59,941 nucleotides of DNA from positions 1 through 59,941 of the forward strand of contig JAIETM010000010.1 of the NCBI GenBank assembly GCA_019745155.1. Reading direction: 5' to 3'. The notes below the pieces were generated by a model that worked only from the letters and a program-made list of their open reading frames with translations, was not told the DNA's origin and ran no database searches. Of the stretch, positions 48,859 through 58,205 are shown piece after piece. Made by a program: the position numbers and the translations under genes. Numbering within the stretch: position 1 is the first letter of the stretch; every line of letters starts with the position of its first letter. The DNA comes from Chitinophagaceae bacterium. GTDB taxonomy: Bacteria; Bacteroidota; Bacteroidia; Chitinophagales; Chitinophagaceae.

Positions 48859-49473
48859 ATGTATCATGTGCCATATTTTAAAACCATTGAACAAACACGT
48901 GTGATTCAATTCATGCGTGAGCATCCATTTGTCACGATCGTAGGAACGGATGCAACAGGTTCCTGTGTTGCTTCTCATGTGCCTGTATTGATTGAAGAGC
49001 GTGACAATAAGCTTTTCTTATCGGGGCATTTCATGCGCAAGCAAGAGCATACCATCGCCTTTGAAAAAAATCCTGAAGTGCTCGCCATTTTTAATGGTCC
49101 CAACTGTTATGTAAGTGCACAATGGTATGATCCGCAGAATGTGGCTAGTACTTGGAATTACATGACAGTGCATGGGAGAGGGCGCATTCGTTTTTTAGAT
49201 GAGCAGGCTTTGTTGCAATTTCTGGATAAGCTGACCAATCATTTTGAAGGAAGAAAAGATTCTCCGGCTTCTATGAGTGCTATGGATCCACAGTATGTAC
49301 ATCAGATGGCTAAAGCCATTGTGGCTTTTGAGCTAGAGCTGGTTGAAGTGGAGCATGTGTTTAAATTAAGTCAGAACAAACCGGAAGCGGTTCGTGAAAA
49401 TATTATCGCACATTTGGAAAAAGGAGATGCATCAGCGCAAGCAGTAGCTAAAGCAATGAGGCATATTCTATAA
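48859..49473 (+). CDS. PaiB-type FMN-binding protein
   Basis: The 204-residue protein matches the FMN-binding negative transcriptional regulator (PaiB) family: MYHVPYFKTIEQTRVIQFMR, the LSGHFMRKQEHTIAFEKNPE region, AIFNGPNCYVSAQWY and TWNYMTVHGRGRIRF. The fold is a split barrel that binds FMN; a DNA-binding role is known only for a Bacillus relative. A TATCTTCA box lies just before the start. It precedes the GDPD gene by 10 bases, so both are probably co-transcribed. Confidence 0.9.
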   Translation: MYHVPYFKTIEQTRVIQFMREHPFVTIVGTDATGSCVASHVPVLIEERDNKLFLSGHFMRKQEHTIAFEKNPEVLAIFNGPNCYVSAQWYDPQNVASTWNYMTVHGRGRIRFLDEQALLQFLDKLTNHFEGRKDSPASMSAMDPQYVHQMAKAIVAFELELVEVEHVFKLSQNKPEAVRENIIAHLEKGDASAQAVAKAMRHIL

Positions 49474-49483
49474 TTACTGCATT

Positions 49484-50395
49484 ATGCGTAGCATACAATG
49501 GCTAATTCTATGTATTCTTTTGAGTTGCACAGTAGCTAAAAAGCATCAAGCAACAAATATGTCAACACCAACATCTTTCGATACGCAAGGGCACAGAGGT
49601 TGCAGAGGGCTGATGCCGGAGAATACCATTCCGGCCATGCTCAAAGCCTTGGACTTAGGTGTAACCACTTTAGAAATGGATGCGGTCATCACGAAGGATA
49701 GTCAGGTGATACTTAGTCATGAACCTTTTTTTAATCATGAAATCAGTACTTCGCCTGATGGTCTGCCCATCAGCGAAGCAACAGAAAAGCAGCACAATAT
49801 TTTTCAACTCGATTATACAGATGTACAGCGTTACGATGTAGGCTTGGCCAAACATCCGCGATTTCCGCGTCAGGTAAAAATTGCTGCAGTAAAGCCGCTT
49901 TTAGCTGCTGTGATAGATGCTGCTGAAGCACATGCTAAGCAGAACAACAGGCCACTGCCTTATTACAATATCGAAACCAAATCACAGGCATCTACAGATA
50001 ACCTATTCCATCCTGAACCAGGCCGATTTGTGGAGTTGCTCATGCAAGTGATACTACAGAAGCAAATAGCGCAGCGCGTCATCATTCAATCTTTTGATGT
50101 AAGAACCTTACAATATCTGCACCAACATTATCCGCAGATTGCCACTGCTTATTTAGTGGAACGTCCTTCTTTGAATAGTATGGATGCGCAAATCAATAAA
50201 CTGGGTTTCACGCCAACCATATTTAGTCCCGAACACCGTTTGGTAACAACAGCCATGATCAATTATTGCCGCGAAAAGAAAATCAAGTTGATTCCTTGGA
50301 CGGTAAATGATTTGTCTACCATGCAAAAATTGAAAGACATGGGTGTGGATGGGATTATCTCTGATTATCCCAACTTGTTTACGCAGCTGAAATAG
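49484..50395 (+). CDS. glycerophosphodiester phosphodiesterase, lipoprotein
   Basis: This 303-residue protein hydrolyses glycerophosphodiesters to glycerol-3-phosphate and an alcohol. A type II signal peptide ends in ILLSC, so it should be membrane-anchored. Catalytic blocks: TQGHRGCRGLMPENTIPA (two-His/Glu site), LEMDAVITKDSQVILSHE, VIIQSFDVRTLQYL and IKLIPWTVNDLSTMQKLKD. Both metal-binding residues (Glu, Asp) are present. It lies between the PaiB gene and cmk. Confidence 0.9.
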   Translation: MRSIQWLILCILLSCTVAKKHQATNMSTPTSFDTQGHRGCRGLMPENTIPAMLKALDLGVTTLEMDAVITKDSQVILSHEPFFNHEISTSPDGLPISEATEKQHNIFQLDYTDVQRYDVGLAKHPRFPRQVKIAAVKPLLAAVIDAAEAHAKQNNRPLPYYNIETKSQASTDNLFHPEPGRFVELLMQVILQKQIAQRVIIQSFDVRTLQYLHQHYPQIATAYLVERPSLNSMDAQINKLGFTPTIFSPEHRLVTTAMINYCREKKIKLIPWTVNDLSTMQKLKDMGVDGIISDYPNLFTQLK

Positions 50396-50405
50396 TGCAA
50401 TTTTG
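50375..50405 (+). promoter_or_regulatory. promoter of cmk inside the end of the GDPD gene
   Basis: TTG (50375-50377), 20 bases, CAATTTTG (50398-50405), then the ATG five bases later. One mismatch to TAnnTTTG. The -33 box lies within the GDPD coding sequence. Confidence 0.4.
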
Positions 50406-50410
50406 CAGCA

Positions 50411-51091
50411 ATGCAGCCGATTATTATCACTTTGGATGGATATTCTTCTTGTGGCAAAAGCACATTAGCCCGTGCGCTTGCGCAAGAATTGAATTATGTA
50501 TTTATCGATAGCGGGGCCATGTATCGTGCCATTACCTTATACTTTCTGCGTAACCATATTGATTGGACCAATCAACAAGCTGTGGTAGATGCTTTACAAG
50601 AAATCAACCTACAGTTTCATTACAATCCCAATACAGGCAGTAGTGATATGTACCTGAATGATGAGAATGTGGAAGCACTCATTCGGGATATGTTGGTAAG
50701 TGAGCGTGTGAGTGATATTGCTGCCATTAAAGAAGTGCGTGAGTTCGCCGTTGCACAGCAGCAAGCCATGGGTACCAAAAAAGGCATTGTGATGGATGGC
50801 CGCGATATTGGCACCACCGTATTCCCCAATGCGGAGTTGAAATTATTCATCACTGCTGATCCAGTAGTAAGGGTAGAACGTCGTTTTAAGGAGATGCTGG
50901 CCAAGAATCCGAATATCACCATTGAAGAGGTAAAGGATAACTTGGAAATGCGCGATTATATAGATAGCCATCGCGAAGTGAGTCCGCTCAGAAAAGCAGA
51001 TGATGCTATTGTGCTGGATAACAGCAATTTAACTCGAGAAGAACAGTTGGCCGAAGCGCTAAAGCTGGCCAAAACCGCTATGCTGCGGTAA
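50411..51091 (+). CDS. cmk: cytidylate kinase
   Basis: This 226-residue enzyme phosphorylates CMP and dCMP. The P-loop is TLDGYSSCGKSTLARALA; FIDSGAMYRAITLYFLRNHI follows. The substrate-binding insert is around MYLNDENVEALIRDMLVSE, with MDGRDIGTTVFPNAELKLF and REVSPLRKADDAIVLDNS at the C-terminal side. Length is normal. The SRP RNA gene follows 39 bases after the stop. Confidence 0.95.
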   Translation: MQPIIITLDGYSSCGKSTLARALAQELNYVFIDSGAMYRAITLYFLRNHIDWTNQQAVVDALQEINLQFHYNPNTGSSDMYLNDENVEALIRDMLVSERVSDIAAIKEVREFAVAQQQAMGTKKGIVMDGRDIGTTVFPNAELKLFITADPVVRVERRFKEMLAKNPNITIEEVKDNLEMRDYIDSHREVSPLRKADDAIVLDNSNLTREEQLAEALKLAKTAMLR

Positions 51092-51117
51092 AACTTTTTC
51101 ATTCGGATTGCAGCCCC

Positions 51118-51125
51118 TATTTTTG
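51118..51125 (+). promoter_or_regulatory. -7 box of the SRP RNA gene
   Basis: TATTTTTG fits TAnnTTTG exactly and ends five bases before the first base of the RNA stem, the expected distance to a start site. Confidence 0.6.
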
Positions 51126-51130
51126 CAGCC

Positions 51131-51225
51131 GGCAGGTCTTACACGACCAGCTCCTGCTGAACCTCCCCAGGGCGGGAACGCAGCAAGGATAAGCGGTTGT
51201 AGCGGTGCGATGTGAGTAGCCTGCC
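51131..51225 (+). ncRNA. ffs: signal recognition particle RNA, small bacterial type
   Basis: The RNA begins GGCAGG and ends CCTGCC, which close the helix. The apical domain shows the conserved SRP core around CTGAACCTCCCCAGG and GGGAACGCAGCAAGGATAA, where the Ffh-binding asymmetric and symmetric loops lie. Length of about 95 bases fits Bacteroidota. A T-rich stretch after 51225 probably ends transcription. It acts with Ffh in co-translational targeting of membrane proteins. Confidence 0.88.
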
Positions 51226-51299
51226 GATTTTTATTTTTTATTGAGTATTGGGTTATTGTCGATTTAAGTGTTTCCAGTTAGGATGTAACTAGTCTGTTT

Positions 51300-51654
51300 A
51301 TGACTGCTGCTGAGTTACAAAAAAGAATCAAGGAATTTGCTATCAACGTTGTCGCGCTCTGCGATACACTTCCTCCCAAAAAAAGTTGCTAAAATCATTG
51401 AAGACCAGTTAATAAGGTCTGCATTTTCCGCTGCGGCTAATTATCGCGCTGCCTGCACAGCCCAAAACAAGAATGGATTTAGTGCAAAATTGAGCATTGC
51501 ACTGGAAGAGGCAGACGAAGCGTGGTTTTGGTTGGGTGTAATCAAGGATTTGCAATTAACCAATCATCCAGAACTCCCCATTTTAATTGCAGAAGCGGAA
51601 GCTATCACCAAAATTTTGGGTGCATCTCGAAGAACTGCTAAAAAATCTGTGTAA
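51300..51654 (+). pseudogene. four-helix-bundle protein gene broken by an A7 frameshift
   Basis: The frame from ATG 51300 reads MTAAELQKRIKEFAINVVAL and then CDTLPPKK, the usual N-terminus of the four-helix-bundle (23S rRNA-intervening-sequence-like) family, but stops after SC. The rest, KKVAKIIEDQLIRSAFSAAA then NYRAACTAQNKNGFSAKL, is in the +1 frame and runs to 51654. The junction is a run of seven A (51378-51384); six A would restore a continuous protein of 117 residues. It may be a true mutation, phase variation, transcriptional slippage or a sequencing error. Protein function of the family is unknown. Confidence 0.75.
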
Positions 51655-51716
51655 AAACCTGACATTTGCACCGTTATTGGTAAATCAACAATTAACAATC
51701 ATCAATCGACAATAGC

Positions 51717-52370
51717 ATGAAATTTTTTATCGACACAGCAAATTTGGCGCAAATTCAGGAAGCCAACGATTTAGGTATTCTGGATGGTGTAACAACCAAT
51801 CCCTCTTTAATGGCCAAGGAAGGTGTCAAGGGCAAGGAAGCTGTGATGAACCACTACAAGACCATTTGCGATTTGGTGGATGGTGATATTAGTGCAGAAG
51901 TAGTGTCAACGGATTTTCAGGGTATGATTGCCGAGGGACAAGAACTGGCAGCCTTGCACCCAAATATTGTGGTGAAAGTGCCGATGATCAAAGATGGTAT
52001 CAAAGCCATTAAGTGGTTTACAGACAATGGTATCAAAACCAACTGTACTTTGGTGTTTTCTGCTGGTCAGGCTATTCTTGCTGCTAAAGCCGGAGCATCT
52101 TATGTTTCGCCTTTTATCGGTAGAATCGATGATGGTGGTTGGGATGGTATGGAATTGATTGGTCAGATTGCCAATATCTATACCATTCAGGGTTTCAAAA
52201 CAGAAATCCTTGCAGCATCAATCCGCAACCCACTGCACATCATTAAGGCCGCAGAATCTGGTGCCGATGTTTGTACCTGTCCGCTGGATTCTATCCTGGG
52301 CTTGCTGAAACATCCGCTTACAGACATAGGCTTAGCCAAGTTTCTAGAAGACGCGAAGAAATTCAGTTAA
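51717..52370 (+). CDS. fsa: transaldolase-like fructose-6-phosphate aldolase
   Basis: This 217-residue protein belongs to the small transaldolase group: MKFFIDTANLAQIQEANDLG, DGVTTNPSLMAKEG, VKVPMIKDGIKAIKWF with the Schiff-base lysine, YVSPFIGRIDDGGWDGM and ADVCTCPLDSILGLLKHPLT. It could act as a transaldolase in the pentose phosphate pathway or as a fructose-6-phosphate aldolase; motifs do not fully separate them. A compact terminator follows. Confidence 0.92.
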   Translation: MKFFIDTANLAQIQEANDLGILDGVTTNPSLMAKEGVKGKEAVMNHYKTICDLVDGDISAEVVSTDFQGMIAEGQELAALHPNIVVKVPMIKDGIKAIKWFTDNGIKTNCTLVFSAGQAILAAKAGASYVSPFIGRIDDGGWDGMELIGQIANIYTIQGFKTEILAASIRNPLHIIKAAESGADVCTCPLDSILGLLKHPLTDIGLAKFLEDAKKFS

Positions 52371-52374
52371 TCAT

Positions 52375-52403
52375 AGGCCCCGAAACTTCGGGGCTATTTT
52401 TTT
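52375..52403 (+). terminator. terminator after transaldolase-like gene
   Basis: GCCCCGAA (52377-52384) pairs with TTCGGGGC (52387-52394), then TATTTTTTT. Confidence 0.88.
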
Positions 52404-52501
52404 GACTATTTACGCCGATTTTGTGCTATTAATAGCCTTTTCGTTGTAATTTATTGGTGGTATTCTTTTCTATTTTGCGGTACCCAATTTGGTAAACTCC
52501 C

Positions 52502-54928
52502 ATGATTACAGATCATATAGAGGATATGAACCGGATCAAACGCATTTATGCGGTGATCAATGGCATCAACAAAGCCATTATTCGCATTAATGAAAAAGAT
52601 GCGCTCATGCAAGAGATTTGTAAAGTCATTACAAATGAAGGAGGCTATCTTTTGGCTTGGATTGGTGTTTTGGATCCTCAAAATGGACGAGTAAAGCCAC
52701 TATACTTTTATGGTAAAGAGGAAGGGTATTTAACCAGTATCAAAATCAGTAATACTAGTTCACCAGAAGGAATGGGGCCAACTGGGCGCGCATTAAAATC
52801 TGGCAAACATGTGATTTGTCACGATACAGCAACTGATCCAAGTTTTGCGCCTTGGCGTGATGCTGCTTTGGCCCGTGGCTATCGATCCAGTATTTCATTT
52901 CCAATTTTTCAGGAAGAAGATAGAGTATATGCTGCAGCTATTTATGCAGGCCAGCCATATGTGTTTGAAGACAAAGAAGAAGTTGATCTTATTCTGAGTA
53001 TATCAGAAAATATCAGTTATGCAATGGCAAAAATTGCCGTTGATGAAAAACTTCAAGAGACGACCAAGCGTTTGGTGATGCTGAATACTGCTGTTGAACA
53101 TACTGCAGCCAGTGTGGTTATCACAAACTTGGAAGGGAATATCGAATATGTCAATCCTGCGTTTAGTCGCTTGACTGGATATACCTACGAAGAAGCCATA
53201 GGTAAAAACCCACGAATACTGCAAACGGGCTTTACAACAAAGGAAGAGTATACGGCTATGTGGGCCAGATTGAGTACGGGAAATGTTTGGAGTGGCATCT
53301 TCAGAAACAAAAAGAAGAATGGTGAGTTTTATTGGGAGCAAGCAACCATTTCACCTATTAAAAATGATAATGGCGTTGTCACAAATTATATCGCTGTTAA
53401 AGAGAATATTACAGATCGAAAAGTTGTTGAGGAAAAATTATTAGAAGAACATAATTTCTTTGAGCAAATTTTTGATCAGTCTATTTCTGCAAAAATTCTT
53501 TTCGATCAGGCGGGTCAGATTATTCGCATCAACCATAAGTTCAAGGAGATGTTTGAAGTAGATGGTGATACCATGCTAGAAACATCGTATAGCGTGTATG
53601 AAGATGAATATTGCCAGAACAATGGTTTGTCAACTTTGATACAAAACATCTTCGAGGAAAAGATTACTGTACAGCAGGAGATGTCTATTCGCTTTGAGAT
53701 TCCCGGACAAAAAAGAAAAGATGCTATTTGGACGAAGTTGCTGGTTTATCCCATTGAAAACCAAGAAGGCGTCGTACAATCTGTGATGGTAGAGGTGGAA
53801 GATCTCAAAGCGTTGAAGGAAGCCCAAAGCAGGGTAGAAGCAGAACGCTTCTTTTTTGAGCAATTGTTTATGCAGTCGCATACCTCCATGCAAATTTTTG
53901 ATCCTGAGGGCTGGACTGTAAAAATCAATGCGCAGCTCAGTAAACTTTTTGGTGTAGTACCTGAAAATATTGAGGGCAAAAAGCACAATATATTCTACGA
54001 TCAAGAAGCAATTCATTCTGGTTTAGCGGCAGCATTGAGAAAAGTATTTGATGACAAAATAGGCTTTGAAGGAGAGTTTGAGGTAGATGCTGCACGCGCA
54101 ACAGATTCTAGCGGTGCTATGCTCACGAATAAGAGTAAGAAGATTTACATGTCTGTAAAAGCGTTCCCTGTTTTTGATGAGGAAGGGCAGCTTTTGAATG
54201 TAATCATGGAGCATGAGGATATTACGCGTAGGAAAGAAGATGAAATGAAAATGTTGCAGTTGAATGCCGACTTGCGTGATTTGACCAATTATCTGCAGGA
54301 TGTACGCGAAGAGGAAAGAAAAGAGATTGCTAAAGAAATTCATGATGAGTTGGGTCAGAACCTGACGGTGATGAAAATGGATGCCATCTGGATTGCACAA
54401 AGATTGGTTGAAGGACAGGAAGATATTGCCGATCGTGCAAAGAATCTCTTGAAAGTTACAGATGAAACTGTTTTGAAGAGTAGACATTTGTATAACTCTT
54501 TATATCCTCAGATGCTGAATGATAGTGGGTTGATGGATACCCTCCATTGGCATGCGGGTAATTACCATCAGATAACAGGCATCAGAATCATGGTTGATGG
54601 GGTTATCGAAGAATCTGTATTAGACGCGAAGACCAAACTAGCTTTATATAGAGCTGTGCAGGAAAGTTTAACCAATGTGTTACGTTATGCAAAAGCTACA
54701 CAGGTAGGTATTGAATTGTATGAGGCCGATGGGCAGATTCATCTGCACATCAGGGATAATGGTGTTGGTTTTGATCCTGATGCAGTAGATAAAACCATGC
54801 ACCATGGCTTAACTGGTATGATGGAAAGATTTATTGCCCTTGGTGGTTCGTGTGTGATCCATGCAGCCCCTGGTAAGGGCGCGCATATTGCTATTTCCGT
54901 GCCTGCTTTGGTGAAAGCAGCAGATTAG
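52502..54928 (+). CDS. sensor histidine kinase GAF-PAS-PAS-PAS-HisKA_3-HATPase
   Basis: The 808-residue protein lacks membrane helices. A GAF domain (about residues 25-180) is followed by three PAS domains (about 190-305, 315-430, 440-580). The HisKA_3 dimerisation domain has H614 in KEIHDELGQNLTVMKMDAIW, and the HATPase domain has VQESLTNVLRYAKA (N box) and RDNGVGFDPD (from residue 751). It is the class that phosphorylates NarL/FixJ regulators. None is adjacent, so the target is unclear; the regulator at 14557 is a candidate. M9 is an alternative start. Confidence 0.93.
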   Translation: MITDHIEDMNRIKRIYAVINGINKAIIRINEKDALMQEICKVITNEGGYLLAWIGVLDPQNGRVKPLYFYGKEEGYLTSIKISNTSSPEGMGPTGRALKSGKHVICHDTATDPSFAPWRDAALARGYRSSISFPIFQEEDRVYAAAIYAGQPYVFEDKEEVDLILSISENISYAMAKIAVDEKLQETTKRLVMLNTAVEHTAASVVITNLEGNIEYVNPAFSRLTGYTYEEAIGKNPRILQTGFTTKEEYTAMWARLSTGNVWSGIFRNKKKNGEFYWEQATISPIKNDNGVVTNYIAVKENITDRKVVEEKLLEEHNFFEQIFDQSISAKILFDQAGQIIRINHKFKEMFEVDGDTMLETSYSVYEDEYCQNNGLSTLIQNIFEEKITVQQEMSIRFEIPGQKRKDAIWTKLLVYPIENQEGVVQSVMVEVEDLKALKEAQSRVEAERFFFEQLFMQSHTSMQIFDPEGWTVKINAQLSKLFGVVPENIEGKKHNIFYDQEAIHSGLAAALRKVFDDKIGFEGEFEVDAARATDSSGAMLTNKSKKIYMSVKAFPVFDEEGQLLNVIMEHEDITRRKEDEMKMLQLNADLRDLTNYLQDVREEERKEIAKEIHDELGQNLTVMKMDAIWIAQRLVEGQEDIADRAKNLLKVTDETVLKSRHLYNSLYPQMLNDSGLMDTLHWHAGNYHQITGIRIMVDGVIEESVLDAKTKLALYRAVQESLTNVLRYAKATQVGIELYEADGQIHLHIRDNGVGFDPDAVDKTMHHGLTGMMERFIALGGSCVIHAAPGKGAHIAISVPALVKAAD

Positions 54929-54976
54929 TGCATAAATGCTTGTATCTTTAACCAACTCACTAATTATTTAACAGCA

Positions 54977-56203
54977 TTGCGTTTTACAGAATTCGATTTT
55001 CACCCCGTTTTATTAGAAGGAATTGAAGCTTCCAGATATGAAAATGCCACACCTGTTCAAGAGCAGGTAATTCCGCCCATTTTGGCAGGCAAAGACATTA
55101 TTGCTTCCGCACAAACCGGAACTGGCAAAACAGCTGCATTCTTATTGCCTGTTATGAATAAGCTGATCACCAATAAGACGCATGATAAAGTAAATGCGGT
55201 GATCATTGTGCCTACTCGAGAATTGGTGATCCAAATCTCACAACATATTGAAGGCCTGGCTTATTTCACCGATATTAGTGCTATTCCCATTTATGGCGGC
55301 AACGACGGACAAAACTTTGTTGCGGAAAGAAAAGCATTGGAGTTGGGTGCTGATATTATTGTGTGTACACCTGGCAGAATGATGGCACATCTAAAGATGG
55401 GTTATGTAGATTTTTCTTTTGTAGAATATTTGATTTTAGATGAAGCAGATCGTATGCTCGATATGGGTTTTCAGGATGATATCCGCTTTATTATCGGGCA
55501 TATGCCGAAGAAAAGACAGAACCTCTTATTCTCTGCTACCATGCCAGAGAAAATCAGGAAACTGGCCAGAGAAATTTTACATGAACCGGTAGAAATCAAT
55601 ATTGCTATTTCCAGACCACCGGAGAAGATTGTACAGAAAGCATTTATATTGTACGATAGGCAGAAATTGCCTATGCTCCAAGATATTCTGGCGCATACGC
55701 ACTTTACCAGTTGTTTGATTTTCTGTAGCAGTAAGCAACAAGTAAAAGAGCTCACGAGAACTTTGAAGCATGCCGGATTAAAGCCGGAAGAAATTCACAG
55801 CGATCTGGAGCAAACACAACGTGAAACGGTATTGTTAGGTTTCAGCAGTGGCCGCATTCCTATTTTAGTGGCTACCGATATTCTCAGTCGCGGTATTGAT
55901 ATTGATACCATTGACTTAGTGATTAATTATGATGTTCCACATGATGGCGAAGACTATGTGCACCGCATTGGTAGAACGGCACGTGCAGAAGCAGATGGTA
56001 TTGCATTTACTTTAGTAGGCGAAGAAGAGCAACACAAGTTTGCAGCCATTGAAAGACTCTTAGGCAAAGAAGTACCTAAAGCCAATATTCCTCCTGAGAT
56101 TGGTGAAACACCTGCATACAACCCCCAAGCGAGAAGGGGTAGAGGGCAAGGAAATAGAAGACCATATCCGAGCAAGCAACAAAGACATAAAAAAGCCCCG
56201 TAA
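54977..56203 (+). CDS. rhlE: DEAD-box RNA helicase (RhlE type)
   Basis: This 408-residue protein has all core motifs: FDFHPVLLEGIEASRYENAT (Q region), ASAQTGTGKTAAF (I), VPTRELVIQ (Ia), CTPGRM (Ib), LDEADRMLDMGF (II), FSATMP (III), HSDLEQTQRE region, ATDILSRGIDIDTID (V) and YVHRIGRTARA (VI). The C-terminus ends with basic RRGRGQGNRRPYPSKQQRHK. The start is TTG (54977): a stop precedes it in frame and no ATG lies between. It probably helps ribosome assembly or RNA decay. Its stop codon lies in the terminator loop. Confidence 0.93.
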   Translation: MRFTEFDFHPVLLEGIEASRYENATPVQEQVIPPILAGKDIIASAQTGTGKTAAFLLPVMNKLITNKTHDKVNAVIIVPTRELVIQISQHIEGLAYFTDISAIPIYGGNDGQNFVAERKALELGADIIVCTPGRMMAHLKMGYVDFSFVEYLILDEADRMLDMGFQDDIRFIIGHMPKKRQNLLFSATMPEKIRKLAREILHEPVEINIAISRPPEKIVQKAFILYDRQKLPMLQDILAHTHFTSCLIFCSSKQQVKELTRTLKHAGLKPEEIHSDLEQTQRETVLLGFSSGRIPILVATDILSRGIDIDTIDLVINYDVPHDGEDYVHRIGRTARAEADGIAFTLVGEEEQHKFAAIERLLGKEVPKANIPPEIGETPAYNPQARRGRGQGNRRPYPSKQQRHKKAP

Positions 56204-56214
56204 TCGGGGCTTTT
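56191..56214. terminator. terminator overlapping the rhlE stop codon
   Basis: AAAAGCCCCG (56191-56200) pairs with CGGGGCTTTT (56205-56214) around TAAT; the stop TAA (56201-56203) is inside the loop. A and T runs on both sides fit both strands; the convergent ggt gene ends at 56234. Confidence 0.85.
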
Positions 56215-56233
56215 GCTTTTCTTAGAAATTAAA

Positions 56234-58135
56234 TTACCACGCTATACCATAGTCCTCGCCATTATGGCTGCTGCCACCCCAGAAACTATTGTGTTTCCAG
56301 TCGAATAGTATGGCGTTGATTGGTCCGCTGGTTCTATTGCCCAGCTGAATATTGTAACCCATTTTCTTCAATGCTTCACGGACATCATTGGATGTACGAT
56401 TGTCTAATAAAATACTACCGGGTCTTGGCTTGCGATCATCCATTTTACTACCGCCCAAAGACAACCAGAGTTGGTTGGTATTGATATTCGCTGCTTCTGC
56501 TGCCTGCTGTGGCGTCATACCAAACTCTACCACGTTCAGAAAGAATTGCAATAAGTTCTGATCTTGTGTATCACCACCCTGTACCGCAAAAGAAAGATAA
56601 GGTTTACCATCTTTCATGGCCAAAGAAGGCGTTAATGTTACCCTTGGTCTTTTACCGGGTGCCACTACGTTGAATGGATTGAGTGTGCTATCCAATACAA
56701 AGCTTTGCATACGCTGGCTCATACCCACACCGGTATTACCCGCAATGCAGGCTGGAATCCAGCCACCGCTTGGTGTAATGGACACTACCCAACCATCTTT
56801 ATCTGCAGCTTCCACGCTGGTGGTACCGCGTGTTAATCTGTCTTTATACGCTTCATCAATTACCAATGACATCGCCATTGTTGTGCTGTCGTGTGAGGGC
56901 ACAAAATTTCGCTTGCCATCATTGCTTGGCGTAAAACCTCTTTGCTTTAATAAATCCGTGTATGGGTTGGTTCTACCTTCATAAGGATAAGGATCGCCGG
57001 GGCCCATATTGGGATCATTCTTTTCTGCATTGATCAATGCAGCGCGTTGTTTTGCATAATCCTTATTCAGCAAACCTTTAATCGGCTCAACAGGCGGGAA
57101 GTAGGGATCGCCATAATAAAAATCGCGATCAGCAAAAGCCAAACTCATGCTCTGATATACCGTGTTGATATATTTCGGACTGTTATAGCCCATGCTCTTG
57201 AGATCAAAATTTTCTAAGATGTTGAGTGATTGCAACAACATTGGTCCTTGTGTCCACTGCTGTAATTTGTATACATCAATGCCTTTGTAGTTTGTTGCCA
57301 ATGGTGCTTCTTCAATCGGCTTCCACTTGGCCAAATCTTCCATGGTAATCAAACCACCTTGTTCCTGACAACCACGTACAAATTCTTTGGCGATATCGCC
57401 TTTGTAAAATCTGTCGTAAGCTGCATAGATCGCTTGCTTGCGTGTTTTCTTTTGCTTTAATGCTTGTTGTTCTGCTTCAACCATTTTGGTAAGTGTAGCC
57501 AGTAACTCTTTTTGTACAAAGATTTCACCTGCTTCTGGTGCTTCTCTTTTTTCACCCAAGTGTGGTAAGAAAACAGCTTTGCTATAAGGCCATTGTTTGA
57601 TACGATCTTTTTGTCTTTCGATGCTATTCGCAGTTTGTGCATCAATAGGGTAGCCTGCTGCCATTTCCATGGCAGGTGCCAATACTTCTTTCAAACTCAT
57701 CGTACCATATTCAGCCAGCATGTAGCAGATGCCACCAGGTGTGCCCGGTGTAGTAGCTGCCAGGGGACCATACTCAGGCGGAAACGCATAGCCCTTGCTT
57801 TTAAAGAATTCAGGAGTGGCACCTGTTGGTGCAACACCCATGGCATTAATCGCAATAACTTTTTTCAGCTTGGGATGATAGATCAGGGCTTGTGTTTCTC
57901 CGCCCCAACTGAGTACATCCCACATAGTGCAGGTTGCGGCCAGCATAGCACATGCGGCATCCACAGCATTACCGCCCTTGTTAAAAATCATGGCACCTGC
58001 GGTAGCGGCCAATGGTTTACCGGTAATGGCCATCCAATGGTTACCGTGCAAGGGTGGTTTCTGTGTAGCTTGTCCTTGTGCCAACACACCTGAAACAATG
58101 GCTAAAGCCAATAATGAACTAAGGAGCTTTCTCAT
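56234..58135 (-). CDS. ggt: gamma-glutamyltransferase family protein
   Basis: The 633-residue protein, counted from the ATG at 58135, has a signal peptide (LLSSLLALAIVSGVLAQ) and the Ntn-hydrolase fold of gamma-glutamyltransferases. It shows GGNAVDAACAMLAATCTMWD, GPLAATTPGTPGGI, and the processing site RGTTSVEAADKDGWVVSITP, where Thr is the expected nucleophile after self-cleavage. The usual TTH is TTS here and some other blocks deviate, so it may act on a different gamma-glutamyl or amide substrate. The longer frame to 58171 adds 12 residues and is less likely. Confidence 0.85.
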   Translation of the reverse strand: MRKLLSSLLALAIVSGVLAQGQATQKPPLHGNHWMAITGKPLAATAGAMIFNKGGNAVDAACAMLAATCTMWDVLSWGGETQALIYHPKLKKVIAINAMGVAPTGATPEFFKSKGYAFPPEYGPLAATTPGTPGGICYMLAEYGTMSLKEVLAPAMEMAAGYPIDAQTANSIERQKDRIKQWPYSKAVFLPHLGEKREAPEAGEIFVQKELLATLTKMVEAEQQALKQKKTRKQAIYAAYDRFYKGDIAKEFVRGCQEQGGLITMEDLAKWKPIEEAPLATNYKGIDVYKLQQWTQGPMLLQSLNILENFDLKSMGYNSPKYINTVYQSMSLAFADRDFYYGDPYFPPVEPIKGLLNKDYAKQRAALINAEKNDPNMGPGDPYPYEGRTNPYTDLLKQRGFTPSNDGKRNFVPSHDSTTMAMSLVIDEAYKDRLTRGTTSVEAADKDGWVVSITPSGGWIPACIAGNTGVGMSQRMQSFVLDSTLNPFNVVAPGKRPRVTLTPSLAMKDGKPYLSFAVQGGDTQDQNLLQFFLNVVEFGMTPQQAAEAANINTNQLWLSLGGSKMDDRKPRPGSILLDNRTSNDVREALKKMGYNIQLGNRTSGPINAILFDWKHNSFWGGSSHNGEDYGIAW

Positions 58136-58205
58136 GAGCAGTTTTTTTAGCTGCTTAAAGTTAGGGCGCATTAGAATCGACTGTAGATTTTTGGATGAAT
58201 GGATA

